Source of the DNA: Diphasiastrum complanatum
Taxonomy: Eukaryota > Streptophyta > Lycopodiopsida > Lycopodiales > Lycopodiaceae
DNA: 57,976 nucleotides
Reading direction: 5' to 3'
NCBI GenBank assembly: GCA_029204225.1
Contig: MU833325.1
Span: forward strand, 1 to 57,976
The notes beneath the pieces are model-generated. The model was given only the letters and a program-made list of their open reading frames with translations, was not told where the DNA came from and did no database searches. The first letter of the stretch is position 1, and each line of letters begins with the position of its first letter. Made by a program: the position numbers and the translations under genes. Below are positions 20,064-29,813 of the stretch, in pieces.

Positions 20064-21001
20064 ATGGATGGAGATCCACTCAATATTTCTGAAATTGACA
20101 CTTTCAACATAGAATGGCATTTAGTAGGAGATCTGAAGATATTAAAATGTATGTTCAATGTATTCCATGGCGCTAACTCTAAACACCCATGTTTGTACTG
20201 CATGAAGACAACAAAAGACATGACAAGGAGTACAAGAATATCAAGAGATCGAGAAGCTCCTAAATGGAAACCCATACTACTGATTCCTCTTCAACATGTT
20301 CATATCTGTACATTGCATGTAGAGGTGCGTATAATAAAAATAATAATATGTTTGCATGAAATTTCAAGCCAGAGGCAACTGCAAAGGAAACTATTTTCAT
20401 ATTAGAGGATGTATTGTCTAAAGCAGGCTTACATTAAGGCCACATTAAAATAAAAAAAAATAACAAACTATTAGGTAAAACAAGAAAAATTCCATGCAAG
20501 CCGAGCATTGGAGGATCCAAAGCTCGTAGATTTTAATCAAGTTATTCTGGCAATTAATCCAAAGATTCAATATTCGGTTTGGAAAGAGATAATAGTTGCA
20601 ACTCAAGATTTTGAAGAAGAAGGTTCTACTCGTCTACACAAAATGGAAGTTTGGAAAAAATTAGCCAACATGGTGAAATACTTGAAAAAAGATGAATTTT
20701 TAAATAGTGACGTACAAATGATACAAAAAACAACCCATGAATTTGTGGATGCAGTTTGAAGTGCATGGAGTTTAATAAGGTGCATAAAATAATTTTTATA
20801 AAGAAAACTATTGCACTTAAAATTTCAGAATGTGGACCAGTAAATTCGATGCTCAAATCAGCTCATTTTACATTGTATGTTGCCTACGTTGATCTGAGGA
20901 AGCATGAAAACTATGAACTCTTGGATCCATATGAAAGAAGAAAATTATTGCATGATTCTAAGTTGCAACTTTTATTAGAGAAAGTGTCGGAAGCAGAGTA
21001 G
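20064..21001 (+). pseudogene. Transposase-like protein of unknown family
   Basis: Segments in order: DTFNIEWHLVGDLKILKCMF, HPCLYCMKTTKD, HVHICTLHVEVRI; then, after a frameshift near 20360, ILEDVLSKAGLH-stop-GHIKIKKNNKLLGK and IPCKPSIGGSKARRF; then VWKKLANMVKYLKKDEF, QKTTHEFVDAV and finally RKHENYELLDPYERRKLL. From memory, the EWH..GDLK...C.YC pattern, an H..H cluster and the GLHGGH block recur in repetitive proteins of plants and animals that look like DDE-type transposases; I cannot confirm the catalytic residues. At least three lesions break it. M1 may be the C-terminal part of such a protein. Confidence 0.5.
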
Positions 21002-21521
21002 ATGTTGAAGAATTGTACTTTATAGATTTTTTAATTTAATATTCAAAATTTCTCTGTGTGTTTATTGTCTATTGGCTTATATGAATTTGCATGCTTTTTA
21101 AAAAAATTTATAATCCGTCAATTTTGTATTATGACGAATTTGGATTCGTCTATAAAACCATTCGAAAAGTTGCAATATATACCTGTTCTTTGTGCTAGTC
21201 CCACCATGTTGTGTACTTTTATAAAGTGCTGCTGCATGTCATAAAAACAAAATACAAATCAGTACCAAAAGTATTTAAATTAATTGCACATATTTGTCTA
21301 TACTAGTGTAACATTGAAATCTTACCATATAATGAGTTATATGATCTAAAATTATGTCCTCAAAGAAAATGAGAAAGTGTCTTGATAGAATCCCATAGCA
21401 AGAAAATGTGAAATTATGAGCATTGAGATAATCATTGAGCATTTCTGGTGTATTTTTGTTTATCATCATTGTTAAGCGTTAGTACCTTCATCCCACTATT
21501 AATCAGTTGAATGTATTGCAG
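21002..21521. other. No gene seen; ends in a splice acceptor
   Basis: AT-rich sequence. It ends TGTATTGCAG at 21521, a good plant splice acceptor for the exon that follows. Upstream exons of that gene are not recognisable here. Confidence 0.4.
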
Positions 21522-21755
21522 ACACCCCAGCAAAATGACTCATTTAGCTGTGCGTGGTGTACTCTATACAATGCGAAATTATTTTTTGAGTGGTACAATC
21601 TTCAAGAGGATGTTGATATTTCAAAGGTGAGTTATTAGCCCTTTCTATTTTATCTTCATGTAAACTATTGTTTGTTATTAATATTCATCTAATACATTGT
21701 TTATTGTAGTTTACCCTTGGTGATTATAGTACTGGCGAAGTGTATAGATTTTGAC
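21522..21755 (+). pseudogene. Exon with Ulp1-like Cys motif, intron, start of M3
   Basis: Exon 21522-21626 is 35 codons long and phase 0 at both ends. It contains TPQQNDSFSCAWCTLYNAKL and FFEWYNLQEDVDISK. Intron 21627-21719 has GTGAGT...TTATTGTAG. The next exon reads FTLGDYSTGEVYRF and then TGA, where the 24.7-kb copy has TGG. The Q..D..SCA pattern resembles the Gln/Asp-Cys end of C48 (Ulp1/SENP) deSUMOylating peptidases, with Ala for the usual Gly after Cys (inference). A second copy lies at 37135-37030 (minus), with Q.DAFSCA. M3 is cut at 21755 by a gypsy gag piece. Confidence 0.5.
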
Positions 21756-21935
21756 AGGAGATCATCTTGAGTTCTTACTCTTAGATTTTCCAAAACTAGT
21801 TTCTTCTTCAGATGACAAAGAATAAGACGAAGAATCATAAGACTCTTTTTCATCTGTTGAATCGGATTCTAATTCAGACTCAGTAGACGAGTCATATTCT
21901 TCTATTTTTTTATGTTTATGTTTCTTATTACTTTG
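21756..21935 (-). pseudogene. Gypsy gag linker fragment
   Basis: The minus strand encodes NKKHKHKKIEEYDSSTESEL and YDSSSYSLSSEEETSFGKSK, matching the Ser/Glu-rich gag linker of gypsy-B (25330-25480). It lies between M3 and a plus-strand gypsy integrase end. Confidence 0.6.
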
Positions 21936-22085
21936 AAAAACTTTACAGTGGATCATATAAAATCTTGAAAAAGATTGGATCTTTAGCTTACCGATTAGAG
22001 TTACAAGAGGGAACCAAGGCTAACCTAAAGAAGAGTTTCCCGGACTTTCAAACCTGAGGACAGAACTAAAATAAGGGGGGAAGTA
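21936..22085 (+). pseudogene. Ty3/gypsy integrase C-terminus and polypurine tract
   Basis: The frame reads YKILKKIGSLAYRLELQEGT, the small barrel that follows the VGDWVYLKL segment in plant gypsy integrases. It then decays. The purine run AACTAAAATAAGGGGGGAAG (22064-22083) directly precedes an LTR start. This is the 3' end of a gypsy element whose earlier part is missing; a matching VGDWVYLKF fragment is at 1668-1840. Confidence 0.75.
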
Positions 22086-22514
22086 TGTTACGACCCTAAT
22101 GGGAGTTTGTACCATTGGGGGGCTATCTTAGACATAGGGGGCTAGGCCTAATTCAGATAATAGCTAAGTAGGGCCATGGGCTATGCCTGCATGCGGTATA
22201 GGCATGTGTGTTGCATCTTAGTATGGGATAGGATGTGCATGCACTGTGTCTATGCATGGGGCTTTGCTATTATGAGTTAGGGTTACCTACATGCAATGGA
22301 CATGCATGGGAGTTAGGCATGAGTTGATAGCATGCTTACATGTGGACTTAGTGCATGGGCAGGCAGGCACACAGGGTACTACTCTCTATATATACCCTCA
22401 CCTGTGTCCATTGGGATCATTGAGAGTTTGTGACCGTTATGCTGTCAGTTTGGTAAGCGCTTCCTATCATTGTGATTTGCCATTCTCCCTAGTGCCCAGG
22501 GGCTAGATCGGATG
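22086..22514 (+). repeat. Gypsy 3' LTR (about 430 bases)
   Basis: It starts TGTTACGACCCTAATGGGAG right after the polypurine tract. It contains a TATA-like CTATATATACCC near 22386-22397 and many CATGCATG-type steps. It ends at about 22514 where M1 copy 2 begins. TGTTACGACCC starts are common in plant gypsy LTRs (family knowledge). The right end is not proven. Confidence 0.6.
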
Positions 22515-24240
22515 GTCTAGGTTTGGTTGGGACGGTTTCATCCACTACACTCCCTTATCGTGTTCTTGGTGCTCATTCCTTATTGGAGGTCTTGGGGGAC
22601 ATTTTAGCTACCTTCTAAAGGAGTCTATTTTTTACAACTTGTGTCTTTTTCTCAAGTTAAGCTTGCACCTTTGTGTCTTGTAACTTTTGTCTTGGAAGAG
22701 CAAAAAGCTCAAAGGGAACATTGGCTAGTCAATTCATTTACGACGTTAAACTTTTTGGAAAAGACCATTCAAGCAGCATACCAATTTTTTTACGAGTTCG
22801 ACATTAGTGGACGGATTTTTTGAAGAGCAAAAGATACATTTGCTTGATTTGGAAGACTCAAACTTGTCTGAAGAATTCCAGTGGCCAACCACATCTTCAA
22901 TTCCAACAACGGCAGTTGATTCCCCTGTTGTTCCACAACAAACTGAGTCTTTAAACCTTCTTCACAATGAAGTAAGTGAAATTTATTTGGGTTCAAGAAA
23001 AAGTCGACGAACTATGGTCTGGTAACCTCAACGAATTAAAGGTCGGTAGTCTCATTGCACTTTTGGCGTCGGAAAATAGTGAAAGTCATCCATTTTGGAT
23101 TGCTATCGTGATTGGCTTTATTCATAGCAATGACACCAAGATTGTACGTGTGCACTGGATGCGTACCGTTTCAACAAAATCTTTTTTGGGAATGTACTAG
23201 CTAGAAATGTTGCAATTAGATCCAAGAGGCAAGCGGAAGAGTGCAACAAAGAACCGACCAAGAGTCGACGATATAAATCTTGAAGATGTGGATGTGCTTG
23301 CATTTAGTTTTGAGTTAACAATGACGAACCATTTACGAAAGTCCACAATATCTATTTTACAAGAACGACTTGGGTTAAGTGCACAACCATCATCTTTGAC
23401 TCGGCTTCAACACAGCAAAGCCACAACAAACAATTTTCTCTCGACATTGAATGTTGATTCAGATTAGAATTTGTTGATAGACTCTAATGAAGATGATGGG
23501 TCATCAACTTCTTCAGCTGAAAAGGAGAGCCTTGATAATATTTCAAGCAGTGATTTGAGAGGAGTTAGTGAGAATTCCATGGAATTTGAATTGTTAAAAA
23601 AAATAATATGAAAATTATTTTCAGTGTTTCAACATTTGTGGAGTTAGCGTAGTTGGCTTCAAATGTATTATGTGAGTTAATTTATGCTCGATTCAATCTA
23701 GAATATTAAAATATCGTAAGAGTGTGTCAATATTCTGTTCACTTTGAATATTCTTAATTTTTAATGTTTTATTAGGAAATTTAACTTTTTGGACATGTTG
23801 TATTGACGTTTTTGGGCATAATGCTCATCTTTTGTACAAATTTTTGGTGATTTCCCAAAAATTTTCATGAAAAAGCATGCTTTTGGGCAAAAATTAAAAA
23901 ATTAAAAAATGATTACTCATTTTTAGGATTTTGACCTGTTTCAAAAGATTTTGTGTTATCTCTTTTATGTTTTATTTGAATTCTTCTAGTGTCTTTTAAT
24001 AATCAGCTTCATAAACATTTGTCGTGATCAAAATAAACCTAATATATTTAAAGAGTAACAATGTATTTGTGATGTGATGGAGGCCATTTTTATAATTTGA
24101 TGGATAGTCAAATTTTTAACTATGTATCAAAACTAGAATTGGTGATAATAGTTGGACTTAAGTTCAAAGGCTTCAACTCAATATTCATTCATTGAATACA
24201 CTTGGCACAACACAAAGGAAAGGCTTGATCGAAAAAAAAA
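22515..24240 (+). repeat. M1 repeat, copy 2
   Basis: Coding part 22641-23611: an upstream exon (EEQKAQREHWLVNSFTTLNF, IQAAYQFFYEFDISG; LLDLEDSNLSEEFQWP), a GTAAGT at 22973, then the barrel-like exon (LKVGSLIALLAS, HPFWIAIVIGF, KIVRVHWMRT). This exon has stops at 23198 and 23465 that copy 1 lacks. Then 630 bases of conserved AT-rich spacer lead into M2. The start, GTCTAGGTTTGGTTGGGACG, is shared with copy 3 (56352), so about 22515 is probably a true end of the repeat. Confidence 0.75.
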
Positions 24241-25075
24241 ATTCATTTTGATTCTGACCATTATAACCATTATAACCAGTACGAGGCCTACCTAACTAAT
24301 AAAATTGATCTTCTCGACAATTATTTTGATTTTTTTCTTCCAGATTCACGTAAAAGCTTTAGATTAGGTCCTAAATTTTGTGCCGAGCTGAAAGATAAAA
24401 CATCAAAAATTTCAGATGTAATAGTAAAAGCCGGAGGATCATTTTTGCAACATAGTATAAGTTTCGATTCCCATGGTATAGTTTTTGTTGTTAGTCCATT
24501 TTTCATGGGAGCGATAAAGGCAAAAGAGGCTGATTTTGAGAAGGCTGTATATTTTATTGAATGCAGTCCAGTGGCGAAAATATATTTGATTCCATATGAA
24601 AATAAGTAAGGATTGCTCTTTTGTTTTTATTGCTTTAATCTGGATTGTTGCATGCGACATTGCTTTAATAAGTAAAAATTGCTTTAATAAGTATGGATCT
24701 ATCGATATTTGTATTTTGGTTGATTGTTTTGTGATGATAGTTCACACTTGAGCCGTATACTCCTGATGATGTATATAGATTTTGGCAAGAGTTGATCAGA
24801 ACCTATGCACAGAACGGTGTAAGCGTTCCACCGAAAATCGAGGGCCCTCAAAAGCAAGCTGCTCCTACCTTAACAGCCTTTCAGGTTGCTCAGAATGCAG
24901 ATCTTATTATATATGATAAAAAAGGAATAGAAGTCCTTCCTAATATAGAGGAAGACGATATTATAGCAGAGAGTTCTCTTGTCTTAAAACGCATAGAGGC
25001 CCTCCCGAAACAGAGGAAGGCGAGATTACAGAAGGAGTTGTTCCCTTATCAGTTCCTAATACTGATAAAGGTAAC
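24241..25075 (+). pseudogene. M2 and M3 modules of the H3/Cys-motif gene
   Basis: M2 (24241-24606): DHYNHYNQYEAYLTNKIDLL, LGPKFCAELKDKTSKI, SFDSHGIVFVVSPFFMG and IYLIPYENK, open throughout. A GTAAGG donor follows. The next exon starts at 24741 after GATGATAG and reads FTLEPYTPDDVYRFWQELI, TYAQNGVSVPP, APTLTAFQVAQNADLIIYDK and GIEVLPNIEEDD, followed by an acidic stretch. The exon with the cysteine motif is absent between them, compared with 37 kb. Function unknown. Confidence 0.55.
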
Positions 25076-26442
25076 AGTATAGGCCACCCCTCAACTGGAC
25101 AGAGGAATAATTCTTTCTCTACATAGTTGGTTTGTAAATTAGGATAGTTCATTTTAGAGTGTCCCTCTTTACCGCAAGTTCTACACCAAACGTTAGCGTT
25201 TGATTTTGCTTTCTTCCTCTTAGCTTTAACATCGAATATCTGGACTTTTAAATCCCCCATATCTTTCGCTAAAAGCTCTATACTCTTCCTCAATGGATCT
25301 GTCCTTTCGGGCTTTTCCATTCTCCTTCTCTTATCTGAGTTCTTACTCTTAGTTTTTCTATAACTAGTTTCTTCTTCAGATGACGAAGAATAAGACGAAG
25401 AATCATAAGACTCTTTTTCATCTATTGTATCGGATTTTAATTCAGACTCAGTAGGCAAGTCAGATTCTTCTATTTTTTATGTTTATGTTTCTTATTACTT
25501 TTTCTATTATTTTTTCTTCTTCTAGAAATTTGAGAAGTTTCATAATTCTCTGCGGATGCTATGAGATCCTCTAACGAATTTGTCAATCCCTGACGACAAT
25601 ACCTATCCATATTCTTGGGTAATCCACCCAAGAATCATTCATTTTGCATGGGGACAAGAAACTGTGCTCCTAGCTTTCCTATCAAATTCTTAACATTTCG
25701 AGTGTATTTCCTAAGAACTCCTTTGGATTTTTCTCCACAGAATTAAGTCGTGCTAACAATCTTGTAGAATAGCCTATTTTTTAAACTATTTAAGAAACAT
25801 AGCCTTTATAGCATTCCAAGTATTAACTGTTTCGGGAACCAACTGACTATACCAGATTGATTCTTGCCTGCTTACGCAGGAGACCTGGTATGATTCTAAT
25901 CTATCCTCATTAGTGTTTTCCTTATTGGCTTTAGTGATTGACTCAAACTATGATAAATAGCTATCTACATCATCAGATGATGACCCTTCGAAGAAGTCAT
26001 ATCTGATTTTGGTTGATGTGGGTGGTGCTGGGTTCGTCATATTATCAGGTGGTGGGTTAGGTGGTGGATCAGGAGGATCAGATGACTCGGAACTATGTTC
26101 AGACGGTATAGATTTGAAAGATGGTTTATTCTCTTGTTCAGATTCTAGTTTTGATAGTAGATCAGAGTCTTGTTCCGACTCAGATTTAGAACTATGTTCG
26201 AAAGAAAAAGAAGATGATGAACCTGAGTGATCTTAGGATTAACAAACTCTTCCTCAAACGAATTAACAAGTGATACAAAAGTGTTGTAAAGATTATCAAA
26301 CGCTTTAGTACTAAGTCTACTTCTTATTGGTGAATTTAGTAAATTCTGAAAATACAAATCACATGCTCTGCTACCTGCTTCTAATCGCTGCGCTGTCTAA
26401 GCATTTCTGCTCAGAAGTAGTGCGTGACTGATCTGGTGGCAT
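25076..26442 (-). pseudogene. gypsy-B gag (N-terminus to zinc knuckle)
   Basis: On the minus strand: MPPDQSRTTSEQKC; Ser/Asp/Pro spacer (SSDPPDPPPNPPPDNMTNP); capsid core TKIRYDFFEGSSSDD, ANKENTNEDRLESYQVS, TVNTWNAIKAMFLK; WVDYP...SLEDL; Ser-rich linker; RRRMEKPERTDPLRKSIELL; and a knuckle CRTCGKEGHSKMNYP in which the fourth ligand Cys is Asn. Frameshifts occur in the first third and around 25700. It is the most complete gag of this family in the window and shows its full domain order. Confidence 0.75.
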
Positions 26443-26508
26443 ACATTACATGAATAAGATTCAGCGGACTCAGTACACTTAAAAATCATAAAAAGACCAA
26501 GATTCGTC

Positions 26509-26526
26509 TCCCCGGCAACGGCGCCA
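26509..26526 (-). promoter_or_regulatory. gypsy-B primer-binding site, tRNA-Asp, intact
   Basis: The minus strand reads TGGCGCCGTTGCCGGGGA. This exactly complements the 3' end expected for plant tRNA-Asp and lies five bases from the LTR. It confirms the decayed forms at 12684 and 41414. Confidence 0.9.
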
Positions 26527-26531
26527 AGTTA

Positions 26532-27521
26532 TGTGGTAGTCTAGTCGTTATAGATTCTCACAAAATTAGTAAATTAAGTTGTATAAAAGGTTTTATCGTT
26601 CCCCAAGAGAGAGAGAAATCTCCTCTATCAAATGATAAGTGTATAAAAGTGATGGAGAGATGGTGGATGTAAAAGTTCGACACAGAATACTACAATGACA
26701 TATCTGGTTATCCAAAGATATTGAGTAAACTGGCGGTTAGAAACACCAAGATGAAACGATTTGGTCAAAGTCTGAAGGTATAGAAAGAAGGGTACGTTAT
26801 CTTCCAGGCTCTTCGAATAACAGTAAGCAACTTAATCTGATAGCGACAAGCAAAAAGATCCTTCACAACATAATCTGTTTTGGCTGTTGATTCCTCTTAA
26901 CAAGCACAAGGAATTAGTTCTTATCATGGAAAGCTAACAGAGCAAAACGTCAATTAAGTTCTTTATTTGAACACATAGCTCATTCAGAATTAAAGGAAGT
27001 TGAACTTCTTTTTAGAGTTATGCCTTTAGGCTTCGGCTGATTCCCTTGTCGCTCCCAGTTGTCGCCTATAAATCCGCGTTAGAAAATCTGGAATTCGGTA
27101 CAAAGTGAAGAGTGTGTGCCGTGGACCGATGCATATCAAGGTCAGTTACAGAATAACTCAAAGTGTGTACGCTCAATTGATAAGAAGTATGACTGTAACA
27201 GATAACAGAGGAAAGGAATGCACAAGCTTATAGAATCTGGCTCTCTTCTCTCTATTGATAGTTGGATCTCTGCGTAATTACAATGGCACTAATTGTCGCC
27301 CTTATAGAGACGAACACCAGGCCTACCATTAAGGTGTCGGTTGGGATCAGCTAGTGTGTCGCTCTAGAACGTCGCGAGTTCTTTAATTACAATGAATTTA
27401 CAAGATGCAAGTAGGCCTTTACATTGATTTAGGCACTATCACATATTTACATGTGCAAAAATGAAAAACTTTACACTATATAGCAATTAACTTGGATAAT
27501 GTGGAATCATAGGCCTCCACA
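26532..27521 (-). repeat. gypsy-B 5' LTR
   Basis: It is 990 bases, TGTGGAGGCC...ACTACCACA on the minus strand. Relative to gypsy-A it lacks the copia insertion. Relative to both A and C it lacks about 60 bases ending GTTTCGTTTCTT before TGTAACTGA. Confidence 0.85.
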
Positions 27522-27655
27522 TGAATAGTCAAATTTTTAACTATGTATCAAAACTAGAATTGGTGATAATAGTTGGACTTAAGTTCGAAGGCTTCAACTC
27601 AATAGTCATTCATTGAATACACTTGGCACAACACAAAGGAAAGGCTTGATAAAAA
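27522..27655 (+). repeat. M1 spacer tail beside gypsy-B
   Basis: TGAATAGTCAAATTTTTAAC onward matches the M1 spacer at 24100-24240 as far as AGGCTTGAT and an A run. The repeat then stops and single-copy-looking DNA begins. The M2 module, which follows in other copies, is missing. Confidence 0.75.
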
Positions 27656-28672
27656 AAAAAAAAAATGCTTCATAAATGAAAGAAATGCTCAATAAACGAG
27701 AGAAATTCTCATCAAAACAATACGTCATGGAATCTAAAACAAAAACATAAAGTGAATTTCGAAATAAAAACTCAAAAACTTATAACAAGCCGATGTGATC
27801 GAGAGAGAGAGAGAGAGAGAGAGTATAAGTACTAATCTTTGTCCAATTTTTCATCTCTCTCTTTCTCGTACAGCTACTGGCATAGCAGAAAGCTGGAGAT
27901 CAAGCAATTACGCTGCATGAATCTCAAGCCTAATCGATTAGTTGATCAGCCATATTCAGAATTCGAGAATATTAGCGAGTGATCAATCGAATCCAACGAC
28001 TGCTTTTTGCTTTTAGGAGCTGTCTCCCCTATCTAGCTGGAGGACCACTTCATCGCCAGGCAAGGCAGAGTACTCACTTGTAATCTCTGCACCACTAATA
28101 CATTGTATCATATTTTTGCGCTTCCAATCAGTTTAGATCTCTCTCACACCGCTTTGAGAAGCAGTAGATAATGCACATAATACACAGGACATTCGTCTTT
28201 GAAGTTTCAGAACTCTGGTGGCTGTAATCAACGAAAAACCTCTTCAGTGGACTTCATCTTCCAGAATTCACAGCTCATAAGATTGAATATCTCTATCTGT
28301 AGCTCTATCATTAGTGCTACGCTAGGGTGCAAAGAAATTAATTATCCTAATTTCTAATAGGCGCGCGGTAATCTATCTCTTTTGCATGATTTTTCTTGTT
28401 GTCTCTTATAGCTCATGTCATCCCCTCGGAAAAAATGATCATCTATATCTCTAGTCAGCCGAAATCTCGCATCTTTCTCCCTCAAGGCTAGGCTCTCGAG
28501 GTTGGCCAGATAGTCTGTAAAATAAGCAGTATTTGGTTCAGCGTTTTACAAGCAGCTAGAAAAATTCCTCTAGTCCTCTCGCTCTCTCCCATCGTCATGC
28601 ACTTACGAGCTCAGACTCGCACTCCGAAACAATTGAACTGCTGCCTCTCACAAAGATAGTCGAGGCAACGAC

Positions 28673-28723
<51 letters not shown>

Positions 28724-28800
28724 ACACTAATTACAAAGCATGTTTTGCGTGACAGCAGGAGGTGATTCATATTTTGCACATGAAGCTGCTACCTCCAGAT
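27656..28800. other. Low-repeat region upstream of the Dof-like gene
   Basis: Nothing here matches the repeats elsewhere in the window. It contains a (GA) tract at 27801-27823 and a (TC) tract at 28677-28719, about 21 units, ending 86 bases before the first possible coding ATG at 28805. Long CT tracts are common just upstream of plant genes (family knowledge), so this may be promoter or 5' untranslated sequence. No TATA box is clear to me and no upstream exon can be supported. Confidence 0.5.
28677..28719 (+). repeat. (TC)n microsatellite
   Basis: An uninterrupted TC dinucleotide run of about 21 units upstream of the zinc-finger frame. A shorter GA run lies at 27801-27823. The length is probably polymorphic. 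Confidence 0.95.
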
Positions 28801-28804
28801 ATGC

Positions 28805-29030
28805 ATGCAGGTTACACTCGAGTTTGGTGATAATCTCTCTCTTTCGTTGAATTCTCAGCGACCATTTGAAGGTGAAGAAGTCAAGTGCCCTCATTGTGAT
28901 TCTCTGAATACAAATTAGTTTCGCCTTTTGAACAATATTAATAAAGAGAATCAACAGAGTCGATATATACAAGTGCACAGATTGCGGTCTCACATTCACA
29001 AAAAAGGGTGGGAAGGTAAGTATTAAGCAA
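28805..29030 (+). pseudogene. First Dof-like finger, broken
   Basis: From ATG 28805 the frame reads LSLNSQRPFEGEEVKCPHC and DSLNTN, then TAG at 28916. After the stop it continues FRLLNNINKENQQSRY. A one-base shift then leads into CTDCGLTFTKKGGK, in the frame of the downstream gene. Its lead-in (SQRPFEGEEVKCPHC) closely parallels that of the second finger (SQRPLEEGEEIRCLHC), so the two arose by tandem duplication. GGAAG|GTAAGT at 29011-29019 would be a perfect splice donor. Either this copy is dead or it is an upstream exon with a real lesion. Confidence 0.6.
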
Positions 29031-29054
29031 TTGGAGCAAGAAGAAGAAGAAGTC

Positions 29055-29813
29055 ATGTCATTGACTCAAAATACTACACAAGGAATAGAATCTGATGGAT
29101 TCTCTAGTCAAAGACCCTTGGAAGAGGGCGAAGAAATTAGATGCTTGCATTGTGGCTCCATGAATACCAAATTCCGATATTTCAACAACAAAAAACGAAG
29201 CCAAGAGAGATATCTGTGCAAAACATGTCATAAAACCTTTACGCGTGGTGGGAGCAGGAGGACTAGGAAGGTATCAAGGCAACCAGCTCCATCTGATTAT
29301 AACAAATCCTCTATTTACGGGAATTTTAACAATGAAGCTGCATCGCCACTAGCAATTGAAGGTTGTGGTGACTACATCAACTTCCACATCCCAGGATTAG
29401 AAGCGGTTGACAGTGACGACGAAAATGTATTCAACGATTTCACATTTAAAGAAGATGCAAAGTTGGCTGAAGATTGGACGAGATACTTCAATGATGAGAT
29501 TCCAAATGCTAGTCAATCAAGTTTTTCAAGTCTTCTTGGGATTACCACAGGATGTGATCAAACACCTGCTACTACGTCTGGAAGTTTGAATATGGACGAG
29601 AATCAAAGACCAATGCATGTTGAAAGCCTTGAAGCGACTGAATTCCCAGTTGCAGATTTGGACAAGGATTTTCTAAACAACATTGAAGATTGGCAGCTCA
29701 CAGCTGAAGATTTGGAGAACTTGGACTCTCTATTGAAAGATTTATTCGAGAATCAAGGTCCAAATTATACCACATATATAGCAAATAGTGAGTCTAACAT
29801 CGCTCCTCTTTGA
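29055..29813 (+). CDS. Dof-like zinc-finger transcription factor
   Basis: The finger is CX2CX21CX2C exactly as in plant Dof domains (CLHC, then NTKFRYFNN, RYLC-KTC), with TRGG after it. It departs from typical Dof in lacking the conserved Trp (HKTFTRGG for RYWTKGG) and in RYFNN for CYYNN. A basic patch RRTRKVSRQ follows, as in Dof proteins. The C-terminal 150 residues are acidic with a possible activation helix (LENLDSLLKDLFEN). The start at 29055 is the first ATG (codons for Glu-rich residues precede it in frame from 28974), so translation may begin further up or in another exon. No repeat homology and no stops: the best candidate for a live host gene. Known Dof proteins bind AAAG sites; whether this variant does is inference. 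Confidence 0.75.
   Translation: MSLTQNTTQGIESDGFSSQRPLEEGEEIRCLHCGSMNTKFRYFNNKKRSQERYLCKTCHKTFTRGGSRRTRKVSRQPAPSDYNKSSIYGNFNNEAASPLAIEGCGDYINFHIPGLEAVDSDDENVFNDFTFKEDAKLAEDWTRYFNDEIPNASQSSFSSLLGITTGCDQTPATTSGSLNMDENQRPMHVESLEATEFPVADLDKDFLNNIEDWQLTAEDLENLDSLLKDLFENQGPNYTTYIANSESNIAPL

Larger units (their letters stand above)
25076..27521 (-). mobile_element. gypsy-B: LTR, intact primer site and nearly whole gag
   Basis: Read on the minus strand: LTR 27521-26532, primer site, and gag from ATG 26442 to about 25076. Protease and pol are missing where M3 begins. Its insertion point in the M1 spacer is identical to that of gypsy-A, so the two copies probably descend from one insertion by duplication. 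Confidence 0.8.
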
